Source: Arcobacter sp. FWKO B
GTDB taxonomy: Bacteria; Campylobacterota; Campylobacteria; Campylobacterales; Arcobacteraceae
DNA length: 64,000 nt
NCBI RefSeq assembly: GCF_014844135.1
Contig: NZ_CP041403.1
Span: 496,001-560,000, forward strand
Direction: 5' to 3'
Shown here: in pieces, positions 25,752-34,732 of the stretch
Position numbering within the stretch: position 1 is the stretch's first letter
Layout: each line of letters opens with the position of its first letter
The notes under the pieces: model-generated
Seen by the model: only the letters and a program-made list of their open reading frames with translations
The model's database searches: none
Told to the model about the DNA's origin: nothing
Translations under genes and position numbers: made by a program

Positions 25752-27418
25752 TAAATTATAACCCTATCAATCTCTTCTAAAGTCGTAATACCTTCTAAAA
25801 CTCTTCTTAGCCCATCTGTTTTAAATGATGTCATCCCTTTAGAGAGTGCAACTTTTTCAATATCATAAGTAGTATTGCCTTTTACTATCATCTCTTTTAT
25901 TTCATCATCAACTTCCAAAAACTCTACAATAACACTTCTACCTAGATAACCCCTATGGTTACAACTTGGACATCCTACTTTTTCATAAATAGTTACTTTA
26001 TCTGTTGGAATAGTATCAATATCTTCTTTTTTATATTTATATTTCAACAATTCACTTTTATCAATAACTACCTCATTTTTGCACTCATCACAAAGCTTTC
26101 TAATAAGTCTTTGAGCTATAATTCCAAGCAAACTTGAAGCTATCATAAAAGATTGTACACCAAGGTCATGAAGTCTTGCTATAGTGCTAGGTGCATCATT
26201 TGTATGTAGAGTTGAAAGTACAAGATGCCCTGTAACTGAAGCTCTAAGAGCAAGTTGAGCTGTATCACTATCTCTAATCTCACCAAGAAGTATCACATCT
26301 GGATCTTGTCTCATAAATGTTTTTAATGCATTTGCATAACTATATCCTGCTTTCTCATTTACTTGTGTTTGTCTTATAAATGCAAATCTATACTCTATTG
26401 GATCTTCTATTGTTAGTACATTTTTTTCCAAAGAGTTGATTTTTCTTAGTGCTGAGTAAAGTGTAGTAGTTTTACCACTCCCTGTAGGTCCAACAACAAG
26501 TACAAGTCCATATGGCTTTTGAAATATCCTTTCTATTCTTGAACCTATATCATCACTAAAACCTAGTGAAGAGATATTAAACAATATTCCACTTTGGGAT
26601 AAAATCCTCACTACTAAGTTTTCACCAGAATATGTAGGAAGAGTAGATATCCTAAGATCATAGTGTTTACCTAAAAAGTCATAAACCATACCACCATCTT
26701 GTGGAAGTCTAAGTTCAGCAATATTTAATGAACTTAGTATTTTTACACGGGATATTATCTCTTGATGCATCGATATAGGATACGAATAGTAGTGTTTTAA
26801 AACACCATCTATTCTAAAAAACACATGACTTAACTCTTCTTCTGGCGAAATATGAATATCAGTCGCTCTATCTTTGATCCCATTTTTTATAAAAAGGTCT
26901 AACAATTCAACAATATTTGCATTTTCTCCATTAAGTACAGATTTGATTATATTGATAATTTTATCTTCCAAAGGATTACTCAACTGATAGTAATAAAGCT
27001 GTACATAGTATGCAATAGTGCTTTTTGGACTCATAAAGAACTTGACTTTTTTACCTGTAGTTCTTACAATTAAATCTTCAACTCCCAAGTCATTAGGATC
27101 CCAAGTAGCAACATATATAAAGTCATCCTCTACTTTAAAAGGCAAAATAGACTTAGACAATGCAAAATCTTCTTCAATAGCTTTTAAAGCCTCTTTAGAT
27201 GGTATAATAGTTGATAAATTTATATATTCCACTTGGTATTGAGAAGCTAAAGCTTGAGCCACCTCTTCAGATGTCACAAAGTCCAAATCTTCCAATATTT
27301 CCCCAAAAAACTTCGTACTTGCAATTTGAGCTTTTAGTGCAACTTCAATTTGTTTTGCTGTGATAAATCCTAACCCTTGAAGTAATTCTCCGATTTTCTT
27401 GTGATCTTTATGGGGCAT
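25751..27418 (-). CDS. mshE: pilus extension ATPase (MshE/GspE) with c-di-GMP-type MshEN domain
   Basis: This is a 555-residue assembly ATPase. The N-terminus has two 24-residue blocks separated by five residues (KIGELLQGLGFITAKQ... and FFGEILEDLDFVTSEE...), the MshEN arrangement that binds cyclic di-GMP in MshE. The catalytic part has DIHISPEEE, Walker A VVGPTGSGKTTTLYSAL, TIEDPIEY, Walker B DVILLGEIRDSDTA and SVTGHLVLSTLHTNDA. A tetracysteine zinc motif (CDEC then CPSC) is present, as in GspE and PilB but not in PilT. It is transcribed with mshG, convergent to the rest of the pilus genes. Confidence 0.93.
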   Translation of the reverse strand: MPHKDHKKIGELLQGLGFITAKQIEVALKAQIASTKFFGEILEDLDFVTSEEVAQALASQYQVEYINLSTIIPSKEALKAIEEDFALSKSILPFKVEDDFIYVATWDPNDLGVEDLIVRTTGKKVKFFMSPKSTIAYYVQLYYYQLSNPLEDKIINIIKSVLNGENANIVELLDLFIKNGIKDRATDIHISPEEELSHVFFRIDGVLKHYYSYPISMHQEIISRVKILSSLNIAELRLPQDGGMVYDFLGKHYDLRISTLPTYSGENLVVRILSQSGILFNISSLGFSDDIGSRIERIFQKPYGLVLVVGPTGSGKTTTLYSALRKINSLEKNVLTIEDPIEYRFAFIRQTQVNEKAGYSYANALKTFMRQDPDVILLGEIRDSDTAQLALRASVTGHLVLSTLHTNDAPSTIARLHDLGVQSFMIASSLLGIIAQRLIRKLCDECKNEVVIDKSELLKYKYKKEDIDTIPTDKVTIYEKVGCPSCNHRGYLGRSVIVEFLEVDDEIKEMIVKGNTTYDIEKVALSKGMTSFKTDGLRRVLEGITTLEEIDRVII

Positions 27419-27524
27419 ATATTTTGACCTTAATTTTAATTATGTTATATTTTATCCGTTTTTGGGTAAAACTTCAAATAAAGTGGCTATTTAAAATAAG
27501 ATATCAATGTATATCAACTATTTT

Positions 27525-28460
27525 TTATTTTTTCTTAATGATTAGTTTATTTTTGTAGTCTATACCACTAAAATCAATAAATTCATCTAAGCTTCTAATA
27601 TTTCCCAACCCATAATGACTCTCTTTCATACCATCACCATAAAAAATCTTATTTAATCTTTTGATAGCTCTTTGTTTTAAATGAGCGTAATTTAAAACTC
27701 TCTTTTTTTCTGTGTCTTTATGCCAATGGTGATTTGTATATTCTGTATTTGCTTTTTTATATAAATGATATAGTGGTATATGTACAGGATGATATATATC
27801 CCATCCTCTTGTGTAAGCTCTAATTGCTAAGCTTTGTTCTTCACCGTGAAAATATAAAAATGGATCATAAGGAACTTCATCAATGAACTTTCCACTTGTA
27901 AAAATAAATCCACCAGCTAAATGATAACCATTTATAGGCTCTTTTGAAAATATATGTTCTGCTCTAAATCTTAGTATACAACTTTCTTGCGAAAGAGTTG
28001 TATCAGGGTGGACTTTTAGACATAATGCTGTCTTATTTAGTTGAGGTTTATGTTGAGGAATATGGTTTTCATCAAAAGTAAAACCATATGGATATGTTGA
28101 TATTATTGGTTTTGGTGATTTATCTTTTAATTGATTATATAAACTAATTAACTGCTCATCCCAGTCTTGCTCAAAAAGTGTATGTGAATCAATTTGTAAT
28201 AAAAAATCTTCACTATTATAAAGGGAAAAAGCAATATTTCTAGCCCAACATACACCAAAAGTTTCAAGATAATCAACATATACATATCTAACCTGTTTTG
28301 AAAATTCTAATTCATCTACAAAGTTTTTTTGAGAATTTATATTTTGATCAACAACACCAAAAAAAATATTATTTGGAAACTTTGCTTTTTGAATACAATC
28401 TTTTAGTGTAAAAAACAATTCTTCATCTATATAAGAAGCTAAACTAACAAAAATGGTCAA
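27525..28460 (-). CDS. GlcNAc-transferase family glycosyltransferase (Skp1/mucin polypeptide type)
   Basis: This is a 311-residue GT-A fold enzyme. It opens with IFVSLASYIDEELFFTLKDCI, has CWARNIAFSLYNSEDFLLQID, then the metal-site DSHTLFEQDWDEQL, HLAGGFIFTSG and FHGEEQSLAIRAYTRGWDIYHP. This series is typical of the family that includes the Dictyostelium Skp1 hydroxyproline and trypanosome mucin threonine GlcNAc-transferases (CAZy GT60). The start is TTG with aaagg upstream. It follows the Thr/Pro-repeat protein by 86 bases on the same strand, so that protein is the likely acceptor; this is inference. An alternative acceptor is the nearby pilin. No signal peptide is seen, so action is cytoplasmic. 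Confidence 0.8.
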   Translation of the reverse strand: MTIFVSLASYIDEELFFTLKDCIQKAKFPNNIFFGVVDQNINSQKNFVDELEFSKQVRYVYVDYLETFGVCWARNIAFSLYNSEDFLLQIDSHTLFEQDWDEQLISLYNQLKDKSPKPIISTYPYGFTFDENHIPQHKPQLNKTALCLKVHPDTTLSQESCILRFRAEHIFSKEPINGYHLAGGFIFTSGKFIDEVPYDPFLYFHGEEQSLAIRAYTRGWDIYHPVHIPLYHLYKKANTEYTNHHWHKDTEKKRVLNYAHLKQRAIKRLNKIFYGDGMKESHYGLGNIRSLDEFIDFSGIDYKNKLIIKKK

Positions 28461-28546
28461 TTCAATTACCTTTACTTAGAAATTACAGCATCTTATCCAA
28501 ATTTATCTATATGTAGGGTAAAGCCCTACATATAAATAGTTGATAA

Positions 28547-31500
28547 TTACTGCTCTCCACCACCAAAAGAATTGTTATTATCCATTAAGCCACATTCAAG
28601 CATAATAGTAAGATTGCCATTTGATAATACATCAAAACAATTTCCAGTTTCGTCCGTTGTAGATGATTTTTCCCAACCTTGAGTATCACCTTCTATTGTA
28701 ACTTTATCATCACTATCACCTAGTATTGTCAGCATACCTGATGACTTATCTTGTAACATATCACTCAAGTTTAGAGTAAGATTATTTTGCTCACCTTGCG
28801 TCATATCTATAACTTCAAGATTTTCTATACTATCTAAATCAAGAACAACCTCTCCACTATCAAGAATATTTAAAGTATTTGTAGAATTTGGCATTTCTAT
28901 AACACCGTCTTGATTTACAGTAATTGTTGCTGTATCTCCACTACCTAACTCTGTAGATGTAACACTAGCTGTTATTGAAGATAACTCTTCATTTGGCATA
29001 GGTGCTGGTGATGTACTAAAGCTTACTACTGCATTACCATCTTCATCTACTGAAACCGTGCTTTGTACACCTTCAGGTAAACCACTCAATGACACATCAG
29101 ATAATACCTCACTACCATCCGTATCACTTAATCCAGCATTTACATTTACACTATAAGTGAATGTAGGAATTGACCATTCACCCTCATGTAAAACTGCTCC
29201 CATTGCAGATAATGCATCTTCATCAATTACAGTTTCAATTACATCTTTCATTATTGGTTCAACCTCAACCATAGGAGGAGTAGCTTCCAATGAATACCCA
29301 TCAATATGGATAGCTGAAATTCCAGTTGAAACTATAACTACACTTGCAAAATTTCCTTGTGCTTCATAAGTATTTGTACCATCTTGAAGTTTTGAACTAC
29401 CTACTTCATTTCCATTTGCATCATAAAATCTAACTTCCCCTGATGTGTTACCAGTTATTTTTACATCAACAGTAATTGTATTTGCAGTATTGCCATCTAA
29501 ATCAATAGTATAGCCATTATCCTGAGATGTATCATCATCTCTACCAAATACTTTACCAATTACAGCTTTTACTTTTCCAACAATATTTTTTATTAAACCA
29601 CCACTATTTCCGTTGTTTAGTATAACTTTGTCGTCGCTACTGATTGTTATAGGCTCACTAGTTTGATAAAATTTGCCATCAACCTCAACTATACCATTAG
29701 CACTATTTGCATCTATATCAACTTCTTGACCAACAACAACTTCTTTTGTAGGAACATCTGCAACTACTTCATAAGATACACTCTCTTCTATTGACATAGA
29801 CAATACTGGCATAGAAGCACTATCATCTATCTCCTCACTTAAGTCAAAATCACTATAAAGTTTTGTTATAGTAGCTTTATTGCTTAAAGGATCTGATGTA
29901 TCATTACTATTATTAAACCCACCTAAATGTTCACCTGTTTGTGTGTAAACTTCTGTACCCGCTTTTATAACATAACTTTCTACTGTCAATCCAGTTTGTG
30001 CCTCAATAGCATTTATGAATTTTTCTGGGTCGGAAGGATCTTTTACATCACCTTGATATTCATCAATTTTTAATGTCGTACCATCACTTAAATAATATTT
30101 CACATGTGATATACCATGTGGTAATGGTTGAGACTCTACTGGTGATTGAGTAACTTCTTCAGTTGGTACTTCAGTTGGAGTTTCTGTTGGAGCTTCTGTA
30201 ACTGCTTCTGTCGGTACTTCTGTTGGTGTTTCAGTCACTTCCTCAGTTGGTACTTCAGTCACTTCTTCTGTTGGAGCTTCTGTCGGCACTTCTGTAACCT
30301 CTTCAGTTGGCACTTCTGTTGGAGTTTCAGTCACTTCTTCAGTCGGTACTTCAGTTGGAGCTTCTGTAACTTCTTCAGTTGGTTGTTCAGTCACTTCTTC
30401 TGTTGGAGTTTCTGTTGGAGCTTCTGTCGGCACTTCTGTAACCTCTTCAGTTGGCACTTCTGTTGGTGTTTCAGTCACTTCCTCAGTCGGTACTTCTGTC
30501 GGAGTTTCTGTAACTTCTTCAGTCGGAGCTTCTGTAACCTCTTCTGTTGGCTGTTCAGTAACTTCTTCTGTTGGAGTTTCTGTCACTTCCTCAGTCGGTA
30601 CTTCAGTCGGAGTTTCTGTAACTTCTTCAGTTGGAGTTTCAGTTGGTTGTTCTGTCACTTCCTCAGTTGGTACTTCAGTCGGTGTTTCTGTAACTTCTTC
30701 AGTTGGTTGTTCAGTCACTTCTTCAGTTGGCACTTCTGTTGGTGTTTCAGTCACTTCCTCAGTTGGAGTTTCTGTTGGAGCTTCAGTCACTTCCTCAGTT
30801 GGTTGTTCAGTCACTTCTTCTGTTGGAGTTTCAGTCGGTGTTTCTGTAACTTCTTCAGTTGGCTGTTCAGTCACTTCTTCAGTCGGTACTTCAGTTGGTT
30901 GTTCAGTAACTTCTTCTGTTGGTATTTCAGTCGGAGCTTCTGTAACTGCTTCTGTCGGTACTTCAGTTGGTTGTTCAGTCACTTCTTCTGTTGGTACTTC
31001 AGTTGGAGTTTCAGTCACTTCTTCTGTTGGTGTTTCTGTTGGTGTTTCTGTAACTTCTTCTGTTGGAGTTTCAGTCGGTGTTTCTGTCACTTCCTCAGTT
31101 GGTACTTCAGTCACTTCTTCTGTTGGTATTTCTGTTGGTGTTTCTGTAACTTCTTCAGTCGGTTGTTCAGTCACTTCTTCAGTTGGCACTTCTGTTGGTG
31201 TTTCAGTCACTTCCTCAGTTGGAGTCTCTGTTGGAGCTTCAGTCACTTCCTCAGTTGGTTGTTCAGTAACTTCTTCTGTTGGTATTTCAGTCGGAGCTTC
31301 TGTAACTGCTTCTGTCGGTACTTCAGTTGGCTGTTCAGTCACTTCTTCTGTTGGAGCTTCTGTAACTTCTTCAGTTGGAGTTTCAGTTGGAGTTTCCGTT
31401 GAAGTTTGAATTGGAGTTTCTGTCGGTGCTGTTGCAAAAGTTTGTGTAGTTTCAGCCGTAGCTGTTGTAGTATTGATTCCACCTAAATTAGCTTCAAGAT

Positions 31501-31885
31501 CATTACCTTGTATATTTCTGCCACTCATATCAGTATCTAACTGCTCTGTATCAACATCTGCATTAACATCAAATGCATCAACTAACTGAGTATCTAGTGA
31601 AGCATCAACAACACCATCAATTACTGTTTGTGTAAAATCATTATCATTTATTTGGCTATCCAAAATGTCATAAGTGCCAGTTTGAAAGAAATTTTCATCA
31701 AGTCTTATTGTGGCTGGTCCTTGAACATCTATACTTCTTCCATTATCAAATAGTATCCTAGCAAACTCTCTAATAGTAAGTAAACCACCATTATCAGAGA
31801 TAACATCCCTATCTCTTAAAATTTCTTCACCACTATCTAAGGTCACCAAACCTCTTATATCTGTTATTTTTGCCACATTTGCCAT
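28547..31885 (-). CDS. LapA/BapA-like type I-secreted protein with mucin-like Thr/Pro/Glu repeats
   Basis: This is a 1112-residue acidic surface protein. Residues ~1-90 resemble the N-terminal retention module of LapA-type adhesins (AKITDIRGLVTLDSGEEI, then ARILFDNGRSIDVQGPATI). Residues ~153-582 are repeats of PTEEVTEAPTE-like units in which about one residue in three is Thr. The remainder has beta-rich domains (YTIDLDGNTANTITVDVKI; VNAGLSDTDGSEVLSDVSL) and ends in the LNLSDMLQ/LTILGDSDDKVTIEG pattern common at the C-terminal secretion end of such adhesins. No GGxGxD calcium repeats and no Sec signal peptide are seen. Two Cys lie near the C-terminus (GNCFDV, LECGL). The neighbouring TolC, ABC and HlyD-type genes should form its exporter. 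Confidence 0.82.
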   Translation of the reverse strand: MANVAKITDIRGLVTLDSGEEILRDRDVISDNGGLLTIREFARILFDNGRSIDVQGPATIRLDENFFQTGTYDILDSQINDNDFTQTVIDGVVDASLDTQLVDAFDVNADVDTEQLDTDMSGRNIQGNDLEANLGGINTTTATAETTQTFATAPTETPIQTSTETPTETPTEEVTEAPTEEVTEQPTEVPTEAVTEAPTEIPTEEVTEQPTEEVTEAPTETPTEEVTETPTEVPTEEVTEQPTEEVTETPTEIPTEEVTEVPTEEVTETPTETPTEEVTETPTETPTEEVTETPTEVPTEEVTEQPTEVPTEAVTEAPTEIPTEEVTEQPTEVPTEEVTEQPTEEVTETPTETPTEEVTEQPTEEVTEAPTETPTEEVTETPTEVPTEEVTEQPTEEVTETPTEVPTEEVTEQPTETPTEEVTETPTEVPTEEVTETPTEEVTEQPTEEVTEAPTEEVTETPTEVPTEEVTETPTEVPTEEVTEVPTEAPTETPTEEVTEQPTEEVTEAPTEVPTEEVTETPTEVPTEEVTEVPTEAPTEEVTEVPTEEVTETPTEVPTEAVTEAPTETPTEVPTEEVTQSPVESQPLPHGISHVKYYLSDGTTLKIDEYQGDVKDPSDPEKFINAIEAQTGLTVESYVIKAGTEVYTQTGEHLGGFNNSNDTSDPLSNKATITKLYSDFDLSEEIDDSASMPVLSMSIEESVSYEVVADVPTKEVVVGQEVDIDANSANGIVEVDGKFYQTSEPITISSDDKVILNNGNSGGLIKNIVGKVKAVIGKVFGRDDDTSQDNGYTIDLDGNTANTITVDVKITGNTSGEVRFYDANGNEVGSSKLQDGTNTYEAQGNFASVVIVSTGISAIHIDGYSLEATPPMVEVEPIMKDVIETVIDEDALSAMGAVLHEGEWSIPTFTYSVNVNAGLSDTDGSEVLSDVSLSGLPEGVQSTVSVDEDGNAVVSFSTSPAPMPNEELSSITASVTSTELGSGDTATITVNQDGVIEMPNSTNTLNILDSGEVVLDLDSIENLEVIDMTQGEQNNLTLNLSDMLQDKSSGMLTILGDSDDKVTIEGDTQGWEKSSTTDETGNCFDVLSNGNLTIMLECGLMDNNNSFGGGEQ
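30140..31429 (-). repeat. Thr/Pro/Glu coding repeat of the mucin-like protein
   Basis: About 1.3 kb of near-identical short units encodes strings such as EVPTEEVTETPTE. Codons vary (act/acc in the Thr, gtt/gta in the Val), so units differ more in DNA than in protein, which suggests selection on the protein. Repeat number may vary between strains. The long opposite-strand frame here is an artefact. Confidence 0.9.
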
Positions 31886-31896
31886 AAGACACTCCT

Positions 31897-31913
31897 AATA
31901 TAAATTATATTAG
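31897..31913. promoter_or_regulatory. palindrome upstream of the mucin-like gene
   Basis: TAATATAAATTATATTA is a perfect 8-bp inverted repeat around one base, placed just before the ribosome binding site (aggag at 31891-31895 in reverse). A TATAAT on the minus strand at 31944-31949 could be the -10 of an internal promoter. An operator or simple AT-rich chance are both possible. Confidence 0.3.
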
Positions 31914-31971
31914 TTATGCTACTACAAAATTTTATAAATGTAAATTATACTTTGGTATAAATTTTTAATAT

Positions 31972-32526
31972 TTACTCTAGAAAAGATTCTTCAGATATAA
32001 AAAGCTCAGTATTTGGTATGTAATAATTGCCATTATAGTTATAGCTATCAATTTGAAAATATTTATTTACTCTATAAGATGATTCAATAACAGTCCCCTT
32101 TCGTAGCAAAAGAACCTCCTCACCTTTTTTATTAAATACTATAGAATTTCGTTTTATTTCAAATGGAACTCTATCAAAATCGTATGTTTTTTTATCAATG
32201 TTTGTTATAAAAAGATAATTATCAATATCTTTTACTACTTCCAAAGGTTCTACTTTGTTTGTACTTACAACTTCAGCACTGGCATATGATGAATCAAAAT
32301 CAATAGTCTCTTTAACAGGAAAGTCCATAGATTCTCTTTTTGCCCATGAAGTTGCCAAAACAGAAAATTCATCTACTTTTTGTTCTGTTTTTGTTATTCT
32401 AGCATCCAACTCTTGAAGCTTTTTGTTTATATCTAATACACTAATCAAATCATTTTGATTTGTAGTTGTTGATGAGCAACCAACAACAAAAAATACAAAA
32501 AATACAATTAAGTATATTTTCATCAA
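31972..32526 (-). CDS. lipoprotein of the type I secretion operon, unknown function
   Basis: This 184-residue protein has an N-terminal lipoprotein signal (IVFFVFFVVGC, Cys ~17), then a predicted coiled coil (LDINKKLQELDARITKTEQKVDEF read in pieces) and a C-terminal beta-rich region with RVPFEIKRNSIVFNKKGEE and FQIDSYNYNGNYYIPNTEL, which resembles an SH3-like fold but is not a firm match. It lies five bases after the ABC transporter gene. It may anchor or chaperone the secreted mucin-like protein at the envelope. I do not recognise a named family. Confidence 0.6.
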   Translation of the reverse strand: MMKIYLIVFFVFFVVGCSSTTTNQNDLISVLDINKKLQELDARITKTEQKVDEFSVLATSWAKRESMDFPVKETIDFDSSYASAEVVSTNKVEPLEVVKDIDNYLFITNIDKKTYDFDRVPFEIKRNSIVFNKKGEEVLLLRKGTVIESSYRVNKYFQIDSYNYNGNYYIPNTELFISEESFLE

Positions 32527-32531
32527 ACTCC

Positions 32532-34715
32532 CTATTTTCCGCTAAGTTTTTTTACAACTTCTTCTTTTTTACCATCTAATGCCACTTGTCCATCATCCAT
32601 TACTATTATACGATCAGCAAGGTCTAGTAATGTAGTTTTATGAGTGACTAAAATCATAGTTTTATCACTTAAATACTCTTTTATATTTTTGATAAATCTA
32701 GCTTCAGTTGATGAGTCCATAGCACTAGTAGGCTCATCTAGTAAAACTATAGGATAATCTTGTAAAATTGCTCTTGCGATAGCTATACTTTGTCTTTGTC
32801 CACCAGAAAGAAGTGCACCTCTTTCTCCAACAGGCATATCAAAGCCCTTTGGATGTTTATTAACAAAATCCATCACACCACTTATTTCAGCAGCTTTTAT
32901 TATCTTATCATCATCAATATATGGTAATCTATAAACAATATTTTCTTTAACAGTACCATTAAAGAGTAAAACATCTTGAGAAACATATGCTATATTCTTT
33001 CTAAGCTCAGTAGGATCAAGTTGTTTAATATCTATATTATCAATAAGAATAGCCCCTTCATTAGGAACATAAAGCGATAAAAGCAACTTATGAACAGTTG
33101 ATTTTCCAGAGCCTATTTTGCCAATAATAGCAACATGTTCACCTTCACTTATCTTAAATGATACATTATTTAATGTTGACTTATCAGAATTAGGATAACT
33201 AAAGCTAACGCTTTTAAATTCAACATTACCTCTATATTCAGGTCTAGCAACAAATTTCTTCCCTTGAGGATGCTCTACAGGCATATTCATTATATCATCT
33301 AACGCCTTGTAAGAAACTTTTGTATGGTGAAATGTGGACAGTAAACTTGCAACTTGCCCCATAGGTGAAATAGCCCTTGAAGAAATAATAACAACAGCTA
33401 TTAAAGCTCCCATCGACAACTCTTTTTCCCCTATCATATATGTACCTAATATGATTATAGCAACTGTATTTAACTGTAGCAAAAATGCTGTCACAGTTGT
33501 AATTGAAGCTGAAATAGTTTTAGAAGAAATACTCTTATCTGCAATTTGTGAAGTTGCTTCTTCCCATTTCCATTGAGAATATCCTGTTGCACCAAGAGAT
33601 TTTAATGTTTCTATAGAAGATAGTGACTCAATTAAAACACCATTTTTTAAAGAAGCAGCTTCATATGAATCTTTGATACTATTTTGTAATTTTTCTTTTG
33701 CATAATAAGTATATAAAATTATAAATAAAATTATTACAACTGGAACTATAACCAAAATCCCACCAATATAATAAATAGCAATCAAAAATATTATAATAAA
33801 AGGTAAATCTATTAGTAAAGATATTGTTGAAGCTGTAATAAAAGCTCTTATACTCTCAAATTCCTTTAAAATATTTGCCATAGAACCTACAGAACTAGGC
33901 ATTGATGACATTTTTAGATCAAGAACCCTCTCAAAGATAAGTGAAGATGCTATAATATCTGTCTTTTTACCAGCAGTTTCAAGAAAAAAAGTTCTCAAAA
34001 ATTTAAGAGCAACATCAATTCCATAAACAATAATGACCCCAATAGCAAGTATCCACAAAGTATCTTTTGCATCATTTGGTATAACTCTATCATATACATT
34101 CATAGTAAAAAGTGGTGTTGCCAAAACAAAAAGGTTAATAAGTAAAGAGGCTATAATAACATCTCTATAGGTATCTCTTACTATTTTCATAGTTCCCCAA
34201 AGCCAATGACTTTCTTTTACCCCACCAATAGCTGTTTGCTTATCATCAAATCTTAGTTCTCTTTTTAATAAAATTGCAAAACCATAATAATATTTATTTA
34301 GCTCATCTAAACTAACAAGACTCTCAACATCCTCAGCCTCAGGCAATAAAATCCTTGCATTTGCCATTTCATCATCAAAACCAAGCAATATACAAGCTCT
34401 AAGCTCATCTTGTGGTGTCTTACCATTTAAAAGGAGAATACAAGGTAAAACCAATGGATTGATATCTTGAAGTTTTGTTTTTAATACTTTTGTTTTAAAA
34501 CCAGCTTTTGATGCAGCTCTTGAAAAAAGTGATTTTGAACTGTATTTAGAAAATAAAATAGGGGTATTCTTACCTTCTTCCACTGGCAAACCAGCAATCA
34601 AAGACTCTTTTGAATATGGTCTTCCACTCATTTTACAAAAAATAGCCAAACAATCCAATATTGGATCGTCTTTGTACTCTTTTACTACTACCTCACCAAA
34701 TGTAATATGATGCAT
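32532..34715 (-). CDS. type I secretion ABC transporter (LapB/HlyB-like)
   Basis: This is a 727-residue exporter. Residues ~1-150 form a peptidase C39-like domain that lacks a recognisable catalytic Cys motif near the start (CLAIFCKMSGRPYSKESL), as in LapB/HlyB-type degenerate domains. Then come a six-helix membrane domain beginning ESHWLWGTMKIVRDTYRDV and ATPLFTMNVYDRVIPN, and an ATPase domain with Walker A GKIGSGKST, signature LLSGGQRQSIAIARA, Walker B VLLDEPTSAMD and H-loop VTHKT. It is second in the operon, 17 bases after the TolC-type gene. The expected substrate is the 1112-residue protein encoded downstream. Confidence 0.92.
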   Translation of the reverse strand: MHHITFGEVVVKEYKDDPILDCLAIFCKMSGRPYSKESLIAGLPVEEGKNTPILFSKYSSKSLFSRAASKAGFKTKVLKTKLQDINPLVLPCILLLNGKTPQDELRACILLGFDDEMANARILLPEAEDVESLVSLDELNKYYYGFAILLKRELRFDDKQTAIGGVKESHWLWGTMKIVRDTYRDVIIASLLINLFVLATPLFTMNVYDRVIPNDAKDTLWILAIGVIIVYGIDVALKFLRTFFLETAGKKTDIIASSLIFERVLDLKMSSMPSSVGSMANILKEFESIRAFITASTISLLIDLPFIIIFLIAIYYIGGILVIVPVVIILFIILYTYYAKEKLQNSIKDSYEAASLKNGVLIESLSSIETLKSLGATGYSQWKWEEATSQIADKSISSKTISASITTVTAFLLQLNTVAIIILGTYMIGEKELSMGALIAVVIISSRAISPMGQVASLLSTFHHTKVSYKALDDIMNMPVEHPQGKKFVARPEYRGNVEFKSVSFSYPNSDKSTLNNVSFKISEGEHVAIIGKIGSGKSTVHKLLLSLYVPNEGAILIDNIDIKQLDPTELRKNIAYVSQDVLLFNGTVKENIVYRLPYIDDDKIIKAAEISGVMDFVNKHPKGFDMPVGERGALLSGGQRQSIAIARAILQDYPIVLLDEPTSAMDSSTEARFIKNIKEYLSDKTMILVTHKTTLLDLADRIIVMDDGQVALDGKKEEVVKKLSGK

Positions 34716-34732
34716 ATCTAAAAACCTTTAAT

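Noticed and set aside
30146-31402. Long plus-strand ORF (418 codons, Phe/Ser/Cys/Trp rich) opposite the Thr/Pro repeat
   Set aside because: It is the reverse frame of the repeat; its unnatural composition (SFCWSFC repeated) follows from the repeat codons, and it has no ribosome binding site.
28547-31885. RTX calcium-binding toxin
   Set aside because: No GGxGxD nonapeptide repeats were found; the protein resembles LapA/BapA adhesins instead.
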